A stretch of 25,698 bases of DNA from positions 1 to 25,698 of the forward strand of contig CALJMC010000007.1 of the NCBI GenBank assembly GCA_937982385.1. The letters are read 5' to 3'. The position numbers and the translations under genes are program-made. Each line of letters opens with the position of its first letter. Positions within the stretch are counted from its first letter, which is position 1. The notes under the pieces are model-generated. The model searched no databases and had not been told where the DNA came from. It worked only from the letters and a program-made list of their open reading frames with translations. Source of the stretch: an uncultured Rickettsiales bacterium. Lineage in GTDB: Bacteria; Pseudomonadota; Alphaproteobacteria; Rickettsiales; UBA998. Below, piece by piece: positions 14,425 to 23,184 of the stretch.

Positions 14425-14973
14425 ATGACAGAGTCTGGTTTGATTACAAACGGCACCACACTTGCTCCAGGCGCGACGCAAGATGAGATGCTTAAAAATG
14501 TCATGGATGATTTCAATGATAATGGCTTCGTGGTGGCAAAGCTTGATGGTTTGGTGAATTGGGCGCGTACGGGCTCGCTTTGGCCGATGACCTTTGGCTT
14601 GGCATGCTGTGCGGTTGAGATGATGCATGCTGCGGCTTCGCGTTATGATATGGATCGTATGGGGTTAGTGTTTCGTCCATCTCCGCGTCAATCTGACGTA
14701 ATGATTGTGGCGGGAACGCTCTGCAACAAAATGGCACCTGCGCTTCGTAAGGTCTATGACCAAATGGCAGAGCCTCGTTATGTAATTTCGATGGGTTCAT
14801 GCGCGAATGGTGGTGGTTATTACCATTATTCTTATTCGGTGGTGCGCGGTTGTGACCGTATTGTGCCAGTTGATGTCTATGTGCCGGGCTGCCCTCCAAC
14901 AGCTGAAGCGCTTATTTATGGTATTATGCAGTTACAAAAGAAAATTAAACGCACGGGGACCATTCGTCGATGA
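14425..14973 (+). CDS. nuoB: NADH-quinone oxidoreductase subunit B (complex I)
   Basis: A 182-residue peripheral-arm subunit that carries cluster N2, the last iron-sulfur centre before quinone. The four ligands are all present: the tandem pair C61-C62 in G-L-A-C-C-A-V-E, C126 in S-M-G-S-C-A, and C156 in V-P-G-C-P-P. The start at 14425 has GGGAG six bases upstream. An in-frame ATG at 14413 would overlap nuoA and add four residues, and is possible but less favoured. The stop overlaps the nuoC ATG by four bases. Confidence 0.96.
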   Translation: MTESGLITNGTTLAPGATQDEMLKNVMDDFNDNGFVVAKLDGLVNWARTGSLWPMTFGLACCAVEMMHAAASRYDMDRMGLVFRPSPRQSDVMIVAGTLCNKMAPALRKVYDQMAEPRYVISMGSCANGGGYYHYSYSVVRGCDRIVPVDVYVPGCPPTAEALIYGIMQLQKKIKRTGTIRR

Positions 14974-15587
14974 CAGATTTTCTTGTGCAATGTGAAGAGA
15001 TTATAAAAGCATCATGCGGTGACGCTATTGTGTCATGTGAATATGAGACAGGTGATGAGTTGGTTATTCGTAGCTCGCGTGAGGGGTTGCTGTCTGTGAT
15101 GGGTGTGTTACATGATGATGTGCGCTTGCAGTTTAAGCAGTTAATGGACGTTGCTGGCACTGATTATCCTGAGCGTGCTGAGCGTTTTGATGTCGTGTAT
15201 CAGTTGCTTAGTTTGAAACATAATGCGCGTGTGCGCATAAAAGTGTCTGCTGCTGAAGATACGCCTGTGCCATCTGTGGTGGATATTTATCCGTCTGCAG
15301 GTTGGTGTGAGCGCGAGGCGTGGGACATGTATGGTATTTTCTTCTCAGGTAATCCAGATTTGCGCCGTATTCTGACTGATTATGGTTTTGATGGTCACCC
15401 ACTCAGAAAAGACTTTCCGCTCACGGGCTATACCGAAATGCGCTATGATCCCGAGCAGCAGCGCGTTATTTATGAGCCTGTTAAGCTAAATCAGGCCTAT
15501 CGTTCATTTGATAATTTAAGTCCGTGGGAGGGTGTCGATTATGCGCTTCCGGGTGATGAAAAAGCCAAGGGGGGGGATGCAGCATGA
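14970..15587 (+). CDS. nuoC: NADH-quinone oxidoreductase subunit C (complex I)
   Basis: A 205-residue peripheral-arm subunit without cofactors, contacting NuoD and NuoB at the quinone-binding module. The 30-kDa signature is clear: E-R-F-D-V-V-Y-Q-L-L-S, then D-I-Y-P-S-A-G-W-C-E-R-E-A-W-D-M-Y-G-I, and the closing R-R-I-L-T-D-Y-G-F-x-G-H-P-L-R-K-D-F-P. C and D are separate genes here, unlike the fused E. coli form. The coding end contains a run of eight G (15569-15576), which also serves as an unusual ribosome-binding tract for the next gene, whose ATG overlaps this stop (ATGA). Confidence 0.95.
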   Translation: MTDFLVQCEEIIKASCGDAIVSCEYETGDELVIRSSREGLLSVMGVLHDDVRLQFKQLMDVAGTDYPERAERFDVVYQLLSLKHNARVRIKVSAAEDTPVPSVVDIYPSAGWCEREAWDMYGIFFSGNPDLRRILTDYGFDGHPLRKDFPLTGYTEMRYDPEQQRVIYEPVKLNQAYRSFDNLSPWEGVDYALPGDEKAKGGDAA

Positions 15588-16456
15588 GTGATGAAACGGA
15601 AAATAGAATAGTTCCGCCACCGCCACCGCGCCCTGAAGGGTCCGCAAAAGCAGTGGAAGATGTTGTGAAGAATGCGGCAGAAGAGAACATGCCATCTGTG
15701 GGTCAAAGGCAAGAGGCTGAAATGGCTGCTGCTCAAGCGCCGACACCTCCGGCTCCGCAAGCTCCAGCTCCGCAAGCTCCACCCGTTGCTCCAGCTCCGC
15801 AAGCTCCACCAGTTCCAGAAATTCCAACGCCTGCACCTGCAGCTCCGACGCCTCCAGCTCCGTCCGCTCCAGCTCCTGTGCCCCAAGCTCCTGCATCCGC
15901 GACGATGGATGAGGTGTCTATGCCTTCCGATTTAACAGCGCCTGATATTAATCCATCTTCTCCTGCACCCTCAGCGTCTCTTGCTTCTGTAGAGAAGGAA
16001 TTCTTCTCGGGCGATGCTGCTCCCTCTTTGGATATGCCGAAAGTGTCGGGTCCTGATGTGTCGTTTAATGATGGGCCATCATTGATGGTTGATTCTCCGC
16101 CTAAAATGCGCGGTGGGTTGATGAAGATTCTGTTGCCATTGCTGTTCCTAGGCGCCATTGCATTCGCAGTGTTTTTCTTTTTCTTCTCAGGTGATGATGC
16201 GCCCAATAGTCGTCCTGTGTTGCCTTCTCCCAATGAAGGTCGTATCGAGCGCCCTGCGCCACCTATTCCTGGCCCCGCCGTGGAAGCACCGCCTGCGCCA
16301 ACGGAATCCATCTATATAAAGCAGTGTCGTGAACATTTTAATGCATCTATCACCGCGCGCGGTGAAGATCCTGCCGCTTATGGTGAGCAAGCTGACGCTT
16401 ATGTAACAAGCTGTGCGGCAACCTTAGAAGCGCAAGCCGCAGGAGGCACTCAATAA
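15584..16456 (+). CDS. Pro/Ala-rich single-span membrane protein encoded within the nuo operon
   Basis: A 290-residue protein that is not a canonical complex I subunit. A polar start with a P11-P15 run leads to a long Pro/Ala/Gln-rich, probably disordered region (about 50-175) containing the nonapeptide APAPQAPPV twice in tandem (60-77). One membrane helix follows (about 180-201, very Phe-rich), preceded by K-M-R-G-G-L-M-K and followed by D-D, so the N terminus should be cytoplasmic and the C terminus periplasmic. The C-terminal part has a Pro-rich linker (about 205-242) and a small region with two cysteines, C248 and C277, which could form a disulfide. The layout recalls TonB-like envelope proteins in reverse proportion, without a matching motif. 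It overlaps nuoC by four bases, and its stop directly abuts the nuoD ATG, so it is part of the operon. Function unknown. Confidence 0.8.
   Translation: MSDETENRIVPPPPPRPEGSAKAVEDVVKNAAEENMPSVGQRQEAEMAAAQAPTPPAPQAPAPQAPPVAPAPQAPPVPEIPTPAPAAPTPPAPSAPAPVPQAPASATMDEVSMPSDLTAPDINPSSPAPSASLASVEKEFFSGDAAPSLDMPKVSGPDVSFNDGPSLMVDSPPKMRGGLMKILLPLLFLGAIAFAVFFFFFSGDDAPNSRPVLPSPNEGRIERPAPPIPGPAVEAPPAPTESIYIKQCREHFNASITARGEDPAAYGEQADAYVTSCAATLEAQAAGGTQ
15761..15810 (+). repeat. Direct repeat coding the Pro/Ala nonapeptides
   Basis: A 23-base exact repeat occurs at 15761-15783 and 15788-15810, a 27-base (nine-codon) period, inside a longer low-complexity GCTCC/GCAAGCTCC tract that runs to about 15890. Such tracts change length by slippage in frame, so the linker length may differ among strains. 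Confidence 0.8.
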
Positions 16457-17638
16457 ATGTCTAAGCAACGCGATATAAAAAATATGACGCTCAATTTTGG
16501 GCCGCAGCATCCAGCCGCGCATGGCGTGTTGCGTCTTGTGTTGGAGATGGATGGTGAGGTGGTTGAGCGTGCTGATCCGCATATTGGTTTGCTGCATCGC
16601 GGCACCGAAAAACTGATTGAGCATAAAACCTTTGTGCAGGCTCTGCCGTATATGGACAGGCTTGATTATGTCTCGCCGATGAATCAAGAGCATTGCTATT
16701 GTATGGCAGTAGAGAAGCTTCTTGGCTGTGATGTGCCGCTCCGTGCGCGCTATATTCGTGTTATCTTTTCTGAATTATCACGCATCCTGAATCATACGCT
16801 CAATGTCACGACGCAAGCGCTCGATGTTGGTGCGATGACGCCATTGCTCTGGATGTTTGAAGAGCGCGAGAAAATTCTAGAATTCTATGAAGGTGCGTCA
16901 GGTGCACGTTTCCACTCTGCTTATTTCCGCCCAGGTGGTGTCCATCAGGATATTCCTGCTGGTATGGAGCATGACATCGTAAAGTTTTGTGATGGATTTG
17001 GTCAAATTATTGATGATGTTGAATCGCTTCTCACCGAAAACCGTATTTGGAAACAGCGTACTGTGGATATTGGTGTGATTACCGCTGATGAAGCACAAGC
17101 TTGGGGGTTCTCTGGTCCAATGCTTCGCGGTAGTGGGGTGGCGTGGGATTTGCGTAAATCTCAACCCTATGAAATATATGACTCGCTTGATTTCGATATT
17201 CCTATTGGTAAAAATGGTGATTGCTATGATCGCTATTTGGTGCGGATGGAAGAGATGCGTCAATCGCTCTCTATCATCAAGCAGTGTGTTGCGAATTTAC
17301 CGTCCGGCCCTGTGATGACGGATGACCCTAAAATTGCTCCGCCAAAACGTGCGTTGATGAAAGAGTCAATGGAAGCAATGATTCAGCACTTTAAATTGTT
17401 CACAGAAGGTGTGCATGTGCCTGCTGGTGAAACATATACGGCCGTTGAGGCGCCAAAAGGTGAATTTGGTATTTACATGATCTCAGATGGTGGTAATAAG
17501 CCATATCGCTGCAAGGTTCGTGCGCCAGGTTTTGCGCATTTGCAAGCGCTAGATTTCTTGAGTAAAGGGCATATGCTGGCGGATGTCAGCGCAATTATTG
17601 GTACTATGGACGTAGTGTTCGGGGAGATTGATAGATAA
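16457..17638 (+). CDS. nuoD: NADH-quinone oxidoreductase subunit D (complex I)
   Basis: The 393-residue 49-kDa subunit of the peripheral arm, which with NuoB forms the quinone-reduction pocket. G15-P-Q-H18-P-A-A-H22-G-V-L-R holds the quinone-pocket histidine (H22 corresponds to mammalian H59), and Y71 in R-L-D-Y-V corresponds to the conserved quinone-binding tyrosine. The C terminus D-V-V-F-G-E-I-D-R is typical of the subunit. AGGAGG at 16441-16446 supports the ATG, which directly follows the stop of the inserted Pro-rich gene. The nuoE ATG follows immediately after this stop. Confidence 0.97.
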   Translation: MSKQRDIKNMTLNFGPQHPAAHGVLRLVLEMDGEVVERADPHIGLLHRGTEKLIEHKTFVQALPYMDRLDYVSPMNQEHCYCMAVEKLLGCDVPLRARYIRVIFSELSRILNHTLNVTTQALDVGAMTPLLWMFEEREKILEFYEGASGARFHSAYFRPGGVHQDIPAGMEHDIVKFCDGFGQIIDDVESLLTENRIWKQRTVDIGVITADEAQAWGFSGPMLRGSGVAWDLRKSQPYEIYDSLDFDIPIGKNGDCYDRYLVRMEEMRQSLSIIKQCVANLPSGPVMTDDPKIAPPKRALMKESMEAMIQHFKLFTEGVHVPAGETYTAVEAPKGEFGIYMISDGGNKPYRCKVRAPGFAHLQALDFLSKGHMLADVSAIIGTMDVVFGEIDR

Positions 17639-18238
17639 ATGCAGGTAAGACGTGGTAAAATAGAGCAGGTTGAGCAGCCGGAAGTTTTTGAGTTTACAAA
17701 AGAAAACTTTACCGCAGCTGAGCATATTATTGCTAAATATCCTGAGGGTCGCGAGCGTTCTGCGGTGATGCCTTTGTTAGACTTGGCGCAACGTCAGCAT
17801 GATAACTGGTTGCCTGTTGCTGCGATGGACTATATTGCATCGATTCTTTCTATGCCGCCAATGCGTGTCTATGAAGTGGCTAGCTTTTACACCATGTATA
17901 ACATGAAGCCTGTTGGTAAGCATTTTGTGCAAATCTGTACGACAACACCATGTTGGTTGCGTGGGTCTGATAATATTGTTGCAGCTGCGAAGAAATATCT
18001 TGGCATCGGTTTGAATCAAACAACTGAAGATGGTGCGTTCACGCTTATTGAAGTAGAGTGTTTGGGTGCCTGTTCAAATGCGCCAATGTGCCAAGTGAAT
18101 GATGATTATTATGAAGATTTAGATGAAGACTCTACAGTCGCTGTTCTCAAAGCACTTGCAGAAGGACAAGCGCCCAAAACAGGGTCGCAAATTGGACGTG
18201 TTAGTTCTGAGCCAATCAAAGAAAGGGAGGTGTCGTAA
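17639..18238 (+). CDS. nuoE: NADH-quinone oxidoreductase subunit E (complex I)
   Basis: The 199-residue 24-kDa thioredoxin-like subunit of the NADH-oxidising module, carrying the [2Fe-2S] cluster N1a. Ligands C100 and C105 (C-T-T-T-P-C) and C141 and C145 (C-L-G-A-C) are in place. A 30-residue C-terminal tail rich in E, S and P extends past the cluster domain, longer than in E. coli but common in alphaproteobacteria. GGGGAG lies about 14 bases before the ATG. It overlaps nuoF by one base. Confidence 0.96.
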   Translation: MQVRRGKIEQVEQPEVFEFTKENFTAAEHIIAKYPEGRERSAVMPLLDLAQRQHDNWLPVAAMDYIASILSMPPMRVYEVASFYTMYNMKPVGKHFVQICTTTPCWLRGSDNIVAAAKKYLGIGLNQTTEDGAFTLIEVECLGACSNAPMCQVNDDYYEDLDEDSTVAVLKALAEGQAPKTGSQIGRVSSEPIKEREVS

Positions 18239-19518
18239 TGCTGGATGATAAAGACAGAATTTTCACCAATCTTTATGGTTTTGATGACTGGCAGTTAGCA
18301 GGTGCAAAAAAACGTGGTGACTGGGATGGTACGAAGAAAATCCTCGCTATGGGTCGCGAAAAAATCGTTGAAGAAGTTAAAGCATCAGGCCTACGTGGTC
18401 GTGGTGGCGCAGGCTTTTCAACGGGCCTTAAATGGTCGTTTATGCCCAAAGAAACAACCGCTGACCGTCCTGCATACCTTGTGGTAAATGCTGATGAGGG
18501 AGAGCCGGGGACATGCAAAGATCGCGAGATTTTGCGCAATGAACCGCATAAATTGATAGAAGGGTGCTTAATAGCAGGGCGTGCGATTGGCGCGGTGGCT
18601 GCTTATATTTATATTCGTGGTGAATTCATGGTTGAGGGAAATCATGTGCAGGCCGCTATTGATGAGGCCTATGCTGCAGGTTTAATTGGTAAAAACGCCT
18701 GCAAATCAGGCTATGATTTTGACGTCTATCTCCATTGGGGTGCGGGTGCCTATATTTGTGGTGAAGAAACGGCCCTTATCGAGTCGCTCGAAGGTAAAAA
18801 AGGTCAGCCGCGCTTGAAGCCTCCATTCCCTGCTATGGCTGGTCTCTATGGTTGCCCAACAACGGTAAATAATGTTGAGTCTATTGCGGTTGCGCCAACA
18901 ATTATACGTCGTGGCGCGTCATGGTTTAGCTCAATTGGTCGTGAAAATAATGCAGGAACGAAGATTTTTTGCATTTCAGGTCATGTGAATAACCCATGTA
19001 ATGTGGAAGAGGCGATGTCTATTCCGCTTAAAGAATTGATTGAAAAACATTGCGGCGGCGTGCGTGGTGGATGGGATAATTTACTTGCTGTCATCCCAGG
19101 TGGTTCATCAGTGAAATGTTTACCTAAGTCAATTTGTGACACAGTGTTGATGGATTTTGATGCGCTGCGCGAGGTGGATTCCGGTTTGGGTACGGCAGCC
19201 GTTATTGTGATGGATAAATCCACTGATATTGTCCGTGCAATTGCGCGCTTGAGTAAGTTTTATTATCATGAATCATGTGGTCAATGTACGCCGTGCCGTG
19301 AGGGTACTGGTTGGATGTGGCGCATGATGGAACGCATGGCGACAGGCAATGCAACCAAAGGTGAAATCGATCAATTATTTGAGATTTCAAAACGGATTGA
19401 AGGCCACACGATTTGTGCGTTAGGTGATGCTGCGGCTTGGCCAGTACAAGGGCTTATCAATCATTTCCGTCATGAAATTGAAGATCGTATCGATTCATAT
19501 ACAGGAAAGGCAGCGTAG
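18238..19518 (+). CDS. nuoF: NADH-quinone oxidoreductase subunit F (complex I, NADH/FMN-binding)
   Basis: A 426-residue flavoprotein that takes electrons from NADH. The Gly-rich nucleotide loop G52-L-R-G-R-G-G-A-G-F-S-T-G (52-63) binds NADH, V-N-A-D-E-G-E-P-G-T and Y-I-C-G-E-E-T-A-L belong to the FMN site, and C347, C350, C353 (C-G-Q-C-T-P-C) plus C393 (T-I-C-A-L-G-D) hold the [4Fe-4S] cluster N3. Length is normal for bacteria. GGGAGGT seven bases upstream is one of the strongest ribosome-binding sites in the operon. The ATG shares one base with the nuoE stop. Confidence 0.97.
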   Translation: MLDDKDRIFTNLYGFDDWQLAGAKKRGDWDGTKKILAMGREKIVEEVKASGLRGRGGAGFSTGLKWSFMPKETTADRPAYLVVNADEGEPGTCKDREILRNEPHKLIEGCLIAGRAIGAVAAYIYIRGEFMVEGNHVQAAIDEAYAAGLIGKNACKSGYDFDVYLHWGAGAYICGEETALIESLEGKKGQPRLKPPFPAMAGLYGCPTTVNNVESIAVAPTIIRRGASWFSSIGRENNAGTKIFCISGHVNNPCNVEEAMSIPLKELIEKHCGGVRGGWDNLLAVIPGGSSVKCLPKSICDTVLMDFDALREVDSGLGTAAVIVMDKSTDIVRAIARLSKFYYHESCGQCTPCREGTGWMWRMMERMATGNATKGEIDQLFEISKRIEGHTICALGDAAAWPVQGLINHFRHEIEDRIDSYTGKAA

Positions 19519-19527
19519 GGAAAAAAG

Positions 19528-21615
19528 ATGCCAAAACTGACATTAGATGGACAAGAAGTAGAATTTGAGCAAGGCATGACTGTCATGCAGGTTTGTGAGC
19601 AAGCTGGCACTGAAGTTCCGCGTTTTTGTTATCACGAAAAGCTTGAGATTGCGGGTAATTGCCGTATGTGCTTGGTTGAGGTGAAGCCTGGGCCTCCTAA
19701 ACCTGCGGCCAGTTGTGCGATGCCTGCGAATGATGGCATGGAAGTGTCTACCAAATCTGAAATGGTGAAGAATGCACGTGAAGGTGTGATGGAGTTTTTG
19801 CTTATTAATCACCCGCTTGATTGCCCAATTTGTGATCAGGGTGGTGAGTGTGATTTGCAAGACCAAGCGATGATGTATGGTTCTGGCAAGAGTCGTTATA
19901 ATGAGCCATGTAAGCGCTCAGTTGAAGATAAGCATATGGGGCCGATTATTAAGCCACATATGACGCGCTGTATTCACTGTACACGTTGTGTTCGATTTGC
20001 TGACCAAATTGCGGGTGTGCCTGAAATGGGTGCAGTAGGTCGTGGCGAACATACTGAAATTACTACTTATATTGAGCAAGCAATTCATTCTGAACTCTCG
20101 GGAAATATGATTGATTTATGTCCTGTAGGTGCGTTGACGTCTAAGCCATATGCCTATTCCGCGCGTCCATGGGAACTGAAAAAGACTGAGACGATTGATG
20201 TGATGGATGCGGTTGGTTCAAACATTCGTGTCGATTCTAGAGGTAATGCTGTGCTGCGCGTGCTGCCACGTTTGAATGAAGAAGTGAACGAAGAATGGAT
20301 TTCTGACAAGACGCGTTATGCCTGTGATGGTTTGCAAAGGCAGCGTTTGGATACACCATATATTCGCGATGAGAGCGGTAAATTGTGCGCTGCAACATGG
20401 GGTGAAGCATTCGCTGCTATTAAAGATAAACTAGCTAATATATCAGGTGATAAGGTGGCTGCACTTGCAGGTGACTTAGCATGCGTCGAAAGCATGGTTG
20501 CACTTAAAGATGTGATGGAACAGATTGGTTCTGACAATATGGATTGCCGCACAGACGGTGCTGCGCTTGATACATCCGCACGAGCTAACTATCTGTTTAA
20601 TACAACGATTGAAGGATTGGAAGAAGCGGATGTTATTTTGCTGGTCGGCACAAATCCTCGCCTAGAGGCACCGCTGGTGAATGCGCGCATTCGTAAACGC
20701 TATTTACAAGGTGGCTTGAAAGTCTTTCATATAGGCAATGAAGTTGACCTTACCTATGCTGCTGAAAATCTCGGCAATGACCCTAAAATATTAGAGCAAA
20801 TTGCTAAGGGTAAACATCCTGCACGCAAGGTGATTGATGCGGCGCACAATCCTGTGATTATCCTAGGTTCTGGCGCTGTTGCGCGCACTGATGGTTCTGA
20901 TGTGCTAGAAGTCGCTCGTCACTTGGCAACGCATAGCCCAATCATATCGAAAGAATGGAACGGCTTTAATGTCCTGCACGGGGCTGCATCGCGCGTCGGT
21001 GGTTTGGATATAGGCTTTGTGCCAACAACAGATAAAGGACGCGACACTGCCGCTATAATTGATGGTATCGGTCAAAAAGATATTGAAGTGCTCTATCTAT
21101 TAGGTGTCGATGAAGTGGACACATCTTATTTCGATGGAGCCTTCGTAGTGTATCAAGGTCATCATGGTGATGCAGGCGCAGCGTGTGCAAATGTTGTGTT
21201 GCCAGGTGCAGCATACACCGAAAAAGATGCGACCTATGTGAATATGGAAGGGCGCCCACAACGTGCTTACAAAGCGGTTACGGCGCCAAACTTGGCGAAA
21301 GAAGATTGGCGTATCCTTCGTGCGCTGTCAGAAGAGCTAGGTGATGCACTCCCTTATGACACAATCGACGAGATTCGTGCGCGCATTGAAGAAGTGGCCC
21401 CGCATTTAGTGGAAATTGATGAGATTGAAGCTGCTGAGTGGGTTCCTGCCAATAAAGTGCTCCGCGGCGTCAAATTAGATGACGCACCGTTTGACGATGT
21501 GATTAAAAACTTCTATATGACAGATCCTATTAGTCGCGTTTCTAAAACGATGGCAGAGTGCACTCGCACAATTGTGAATAAAGAATCCGAATCAAATAAG
21601 GAGCAGGCAGCTTAA
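19528..21615 (+). CDS. nuoG: NADH-quinone oxidoreductase subunit G (complex I)
   Basis: A 695-residue large peripheral subunit with a wire of iron-sulfur clusters. The N-terminal ferredoxin domain has C34, C45, C48 and C63 for the [2Fe-2S] cluster, followed by H95, C99, C102 and C108 for the His-ligated [4Fe-4S] cluster, and C148, C151, C154 and C198 for the next one. The remainder is a molybdopterin-oxidoreductase-like domain that has no Mo role here. The extra N7 cluster motif of E. coli and Thermus is absent, as in mitochondria and other alphaproteobacteria. The ribosome-binding site is weak (AGGGAAAAAAG). One base overlaps nuoH. Confidence 0.96.
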   Translation: MPKLTLDGQEVEFEQGMTVMQVCEQAGTEVPRFCYHEKLEIAGNCRMCLVEVKPGPPKPAASCAMPANDGMEVSTKSEMVKNAREGVMEFLLINHPLDCPICDQGGECDLQDQAMMYGSGKSRYNEPCKRSVEDKHMGPIIKPHMTRCIHCTRCVRFADQIAGVPEMGAVGRGEHTEITTYIEQAIHSELSGNMIDLCPVGALTSKPYAYSARPWELKKTETIDVMDAVGSNIRVDSRGNAVLRVLPRLNEEVNEEWISDKTRYACDGLQRQRLDTPYIRDESGKLCAATWGEAFAAIKDKLANISGDKVAALAGDLACVESMVALKDVMEQIGSDNMDCRTDGAALDTSARANYLFNTTIEGLEEADVILLVGTNPRLEAPLVNARIRKRYLQGGLKVFHIGNEVDLTYAAENLGNDPKILEQIAKGKHPARKVIDAAHNPVIILGSGAVARTDGSDVLEVARHLATHSPIISKEWNGFNVLHGAASRVGGLDIGFVPTTDKGRDTAAIIDGIGQKDIEVLYLLGVDEVDTSYFDGAFVVYQGHHGDAGAACANVVLPGAAYTEKDATYVNMEGRPQRAYKAVTAPNLAKEDWRILRALSEELGDALPYDTIDEIRARIEEVAPHLVEIDEIEAAEWVPANKVLRGVKLDDAPFDDVIKNFYMTDPISRVSKTMAECTRTIVNKESESNKEQAA

Positions 21616-22655
21616 TGGAAGAGATGCTAAACTCATGGGGGCAGTCTTATCCCGCTCTTGAGCCATTCTTGCCGTTAATTCAATCGGTGATGATGATTCT
21701 GATTGTCGTGTTGCCGCTTTTGGGCGCGGTTGCCTATCTTACATACGCTGAACGTAAAGTAATTGGCGCGATGCAGTTGCGTCGTGGACCAAACGTGGTT
21801 GGGCCTTTTGGGTTGTTGCAACCACTTGCTGATGGCTTGAAACTCTTTATGAAAGAGACAATTTTGCCCGCTGAGGCGAATCGCGCAGTGTTTTTGTTGG
21901 CGCCGATGATAACTTTCGTATTGGCGATGATTGGCTGGGCGGTGATTCCGCTGTCAGAAACATTCGTCATTGCTGATATTAATGTTGGTATTCTCTATCT
22001 ATTCGCGATTTCATCCCTTGGGGTGTATGGGATTATTATGGCGGGTTGGGCATCTAACTCAAAATATGCATTCCTCGGCGCCATTCGCTCTGCCGCGCAA
22101 ATGGTGTCGTATGAAGTCTCGATTGGTTTCGTGATTGTTTGTGTGCTGTTATGTGTGGGCTCTTTAAATTTAAATGACATTGTTGAAGCGCAACGTGATG
22201 GTTGGTACGCATTTTCGGGGCTCTTCCCGATGTTTATTATATTCTTCATCTCGGTGTTGGCGGAGACAAACCGATTGCCTTTTGATTTGCCCGAGGCAGA
22301 AGGTGAGTTGGTTGCGGGGTATAATGTGGAATATTCTTCCATGACCTTCGCGCTGTTTTTCTTAGGAGAATATGCGAACATGATTTTGATGAGCGGCATG
22401 ACCGCGATTTTGTTCCTCGGTGGATGGCTGCCTATTATCGATATTGAACTGCTAGCTTGGGTGCCTGGTGCTGTGTGGTTCTCGTTGAAAATCGCTTTCT
22501 TACTATTCTGTTTCTTGTGGGTGCGTGCGACATTCCCGCGCTATCGTTATGACCAATTAATGCGCTTGGGGTGGAAAGTATTCCTGCCAATCTCATTATT
22601 TTACGTTGTTGCGACGGCTGGGTATCTTGTCTACACGGATTCGCTTCCTGGTTAA
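21615..22655 (+). CDS. nuoH: NADH-quinone oxidoreductase subunit H (complex I)
   Basis: A 346-residue membrane subunit of eight or nine helices linking the peripheral arm to the proton-pumping arm and forming the membrane side of the quinone tunnel. Family signatures are A-E-R-K-V-I-G-A-M-Q-x-R-x-G-P-N (about 49-64), Q-P-L-A-D-G-L-K-L, and the acidic loop A-E-T-N-R-L-P-F-D-L-P-E-A-E-G-E-L-V-A-G-Y, whose carboxylates feed the first proton channel. The coding start overlaps the nuoG stop by one base. Confidence 0.97.
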   Translation: MEEMLNSWGQSYPALEPFLPLIQSVMMILIVVLPLLGAVAYLTYAERKVIGAMQLRRGPNVVGPFGLLQPLADGLKLFMKETILPAEANRAVFLLAPMITFVLAMIGWAVIPLSETFVIADINVGILYLFAISSLGVYGIIMAGWASNSKYAFLGAIRSAAQMVSYEVSIGFVIVCVLLCVGSLNLNDIVEAQRDGWYAFSGLFPMFIIFFISVLAETNRLPFDLPEAEGELVAGYNVEYSSMTFALFFLGEYANMILMSGMTAILFLGGWLPIIDIELLAWVPGAVWFSLKIAFLLFCFLWVRATFPRYRYDQLMRLGWKVFLPISLFYVVATAGYLVYTDSLPG

Positions 22656-22685
22656 TCTTAATGTTTGAATGTAAGGCTTAAACAT

Positions 22686-23174
22686 ATGAGTTTATTTGTA
22701 AAACAAGCTGAAGCGCTTCTGCTCAAGGAGATGGTATCTGGCATGTGGCTAACCTTGAAATATATGTTCAAGACGCCCGTGACCATTAACTATCCCTATG
22801 AGAAGGGCCCGCTATCGCCGCGTTTTCGTGGTGAGCATGCGCTTCGCCGCTACCCTAATGGTGAGGAGCGCTGCATTGCATGTAAATTATGTGAAGCTAT
22901 TTGCCCCGCGCAAGCGATTACGATTGAAGCAGAGCAACGTGAAGATGGCTCGCGCCGTACCACGCGTTATGATATTGATATGACGAAATGCATCTATTGC
23001 GGTTTCTGTGAAGAAGCCTGCCCAGTGGATGCGATTGTAGAAGGGCCTAATTACGAGTTTGCCGCTGAAACGCGTGAGGAGCTATACTATAATAAAGATA
23101 AATTGCTGGATAATGGCGATCGTTGGGAAGCAGAAATTGCTATAAACCTCGCTGCTGATGCAGCATATAGATAA
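22686..23174 (+). CDS. nuoI: NADH-quinone oxidoreductase subunit I (complex I)
   Basis: A 162-residue 8Fe-ferredoxin-like subunit that passes electrons to N2. Two complete cluster motifs are visible: C-I-A-C-K-L-C-E-A-I-C-P and C-I-Y-C-G-F-C-E-E-A-C-P, carrying N6a and N6b. An amphipathic N terminus rests on the membrane. ATG 22686 with TAAGG nine bases upstream gives the normal alphaproteobacterial length. An in-frame TTG at 22665 would add seven residues without a ribosome-binding site and is not favoured. The preceding 30 bases are the longest gap between genes in this operon. Confidence 0.96.
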   Translation: MSLFVKQAEALLLKEMVSGMWLTLKYMFKTPVTINYPYEKGPLSPRFRGEHALRRYPNGEERCIACKLCEAICPAQAITIEAEQREDGSRRTTRYDIDMTKCIYCGFCEEACPVDAIVEGPNYEFAAETREELYYNKDKLLDNGDRWEAEIAINLAADAAYR

Positions 23175-23184
23175 GGTTAATGGA

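Noticed and set aside
15752..15890. Regular short repeats as a possible CRISPR array
   Set aside because: The period is 27 bases with no unique spacers, it stays in frame, and it encodes Pro/Ala repeats.
15733..16311. Long open frames on the minus strand opposite the Pro/Ala-rich gene, giving Gly/Ala-rich and Glu/Leu-rich proteins
   Set aside because: They mirror the low-complexity GCTCC repeats of the real gene, have no convincing ribosome-binding site, and lie antisense within a coupled operon.
22665..22685. TTG start for nuoI
   Set aside because: No ribosome-binding site precedes it, and the ATG at 22686 gives the standard family N terminus and length.
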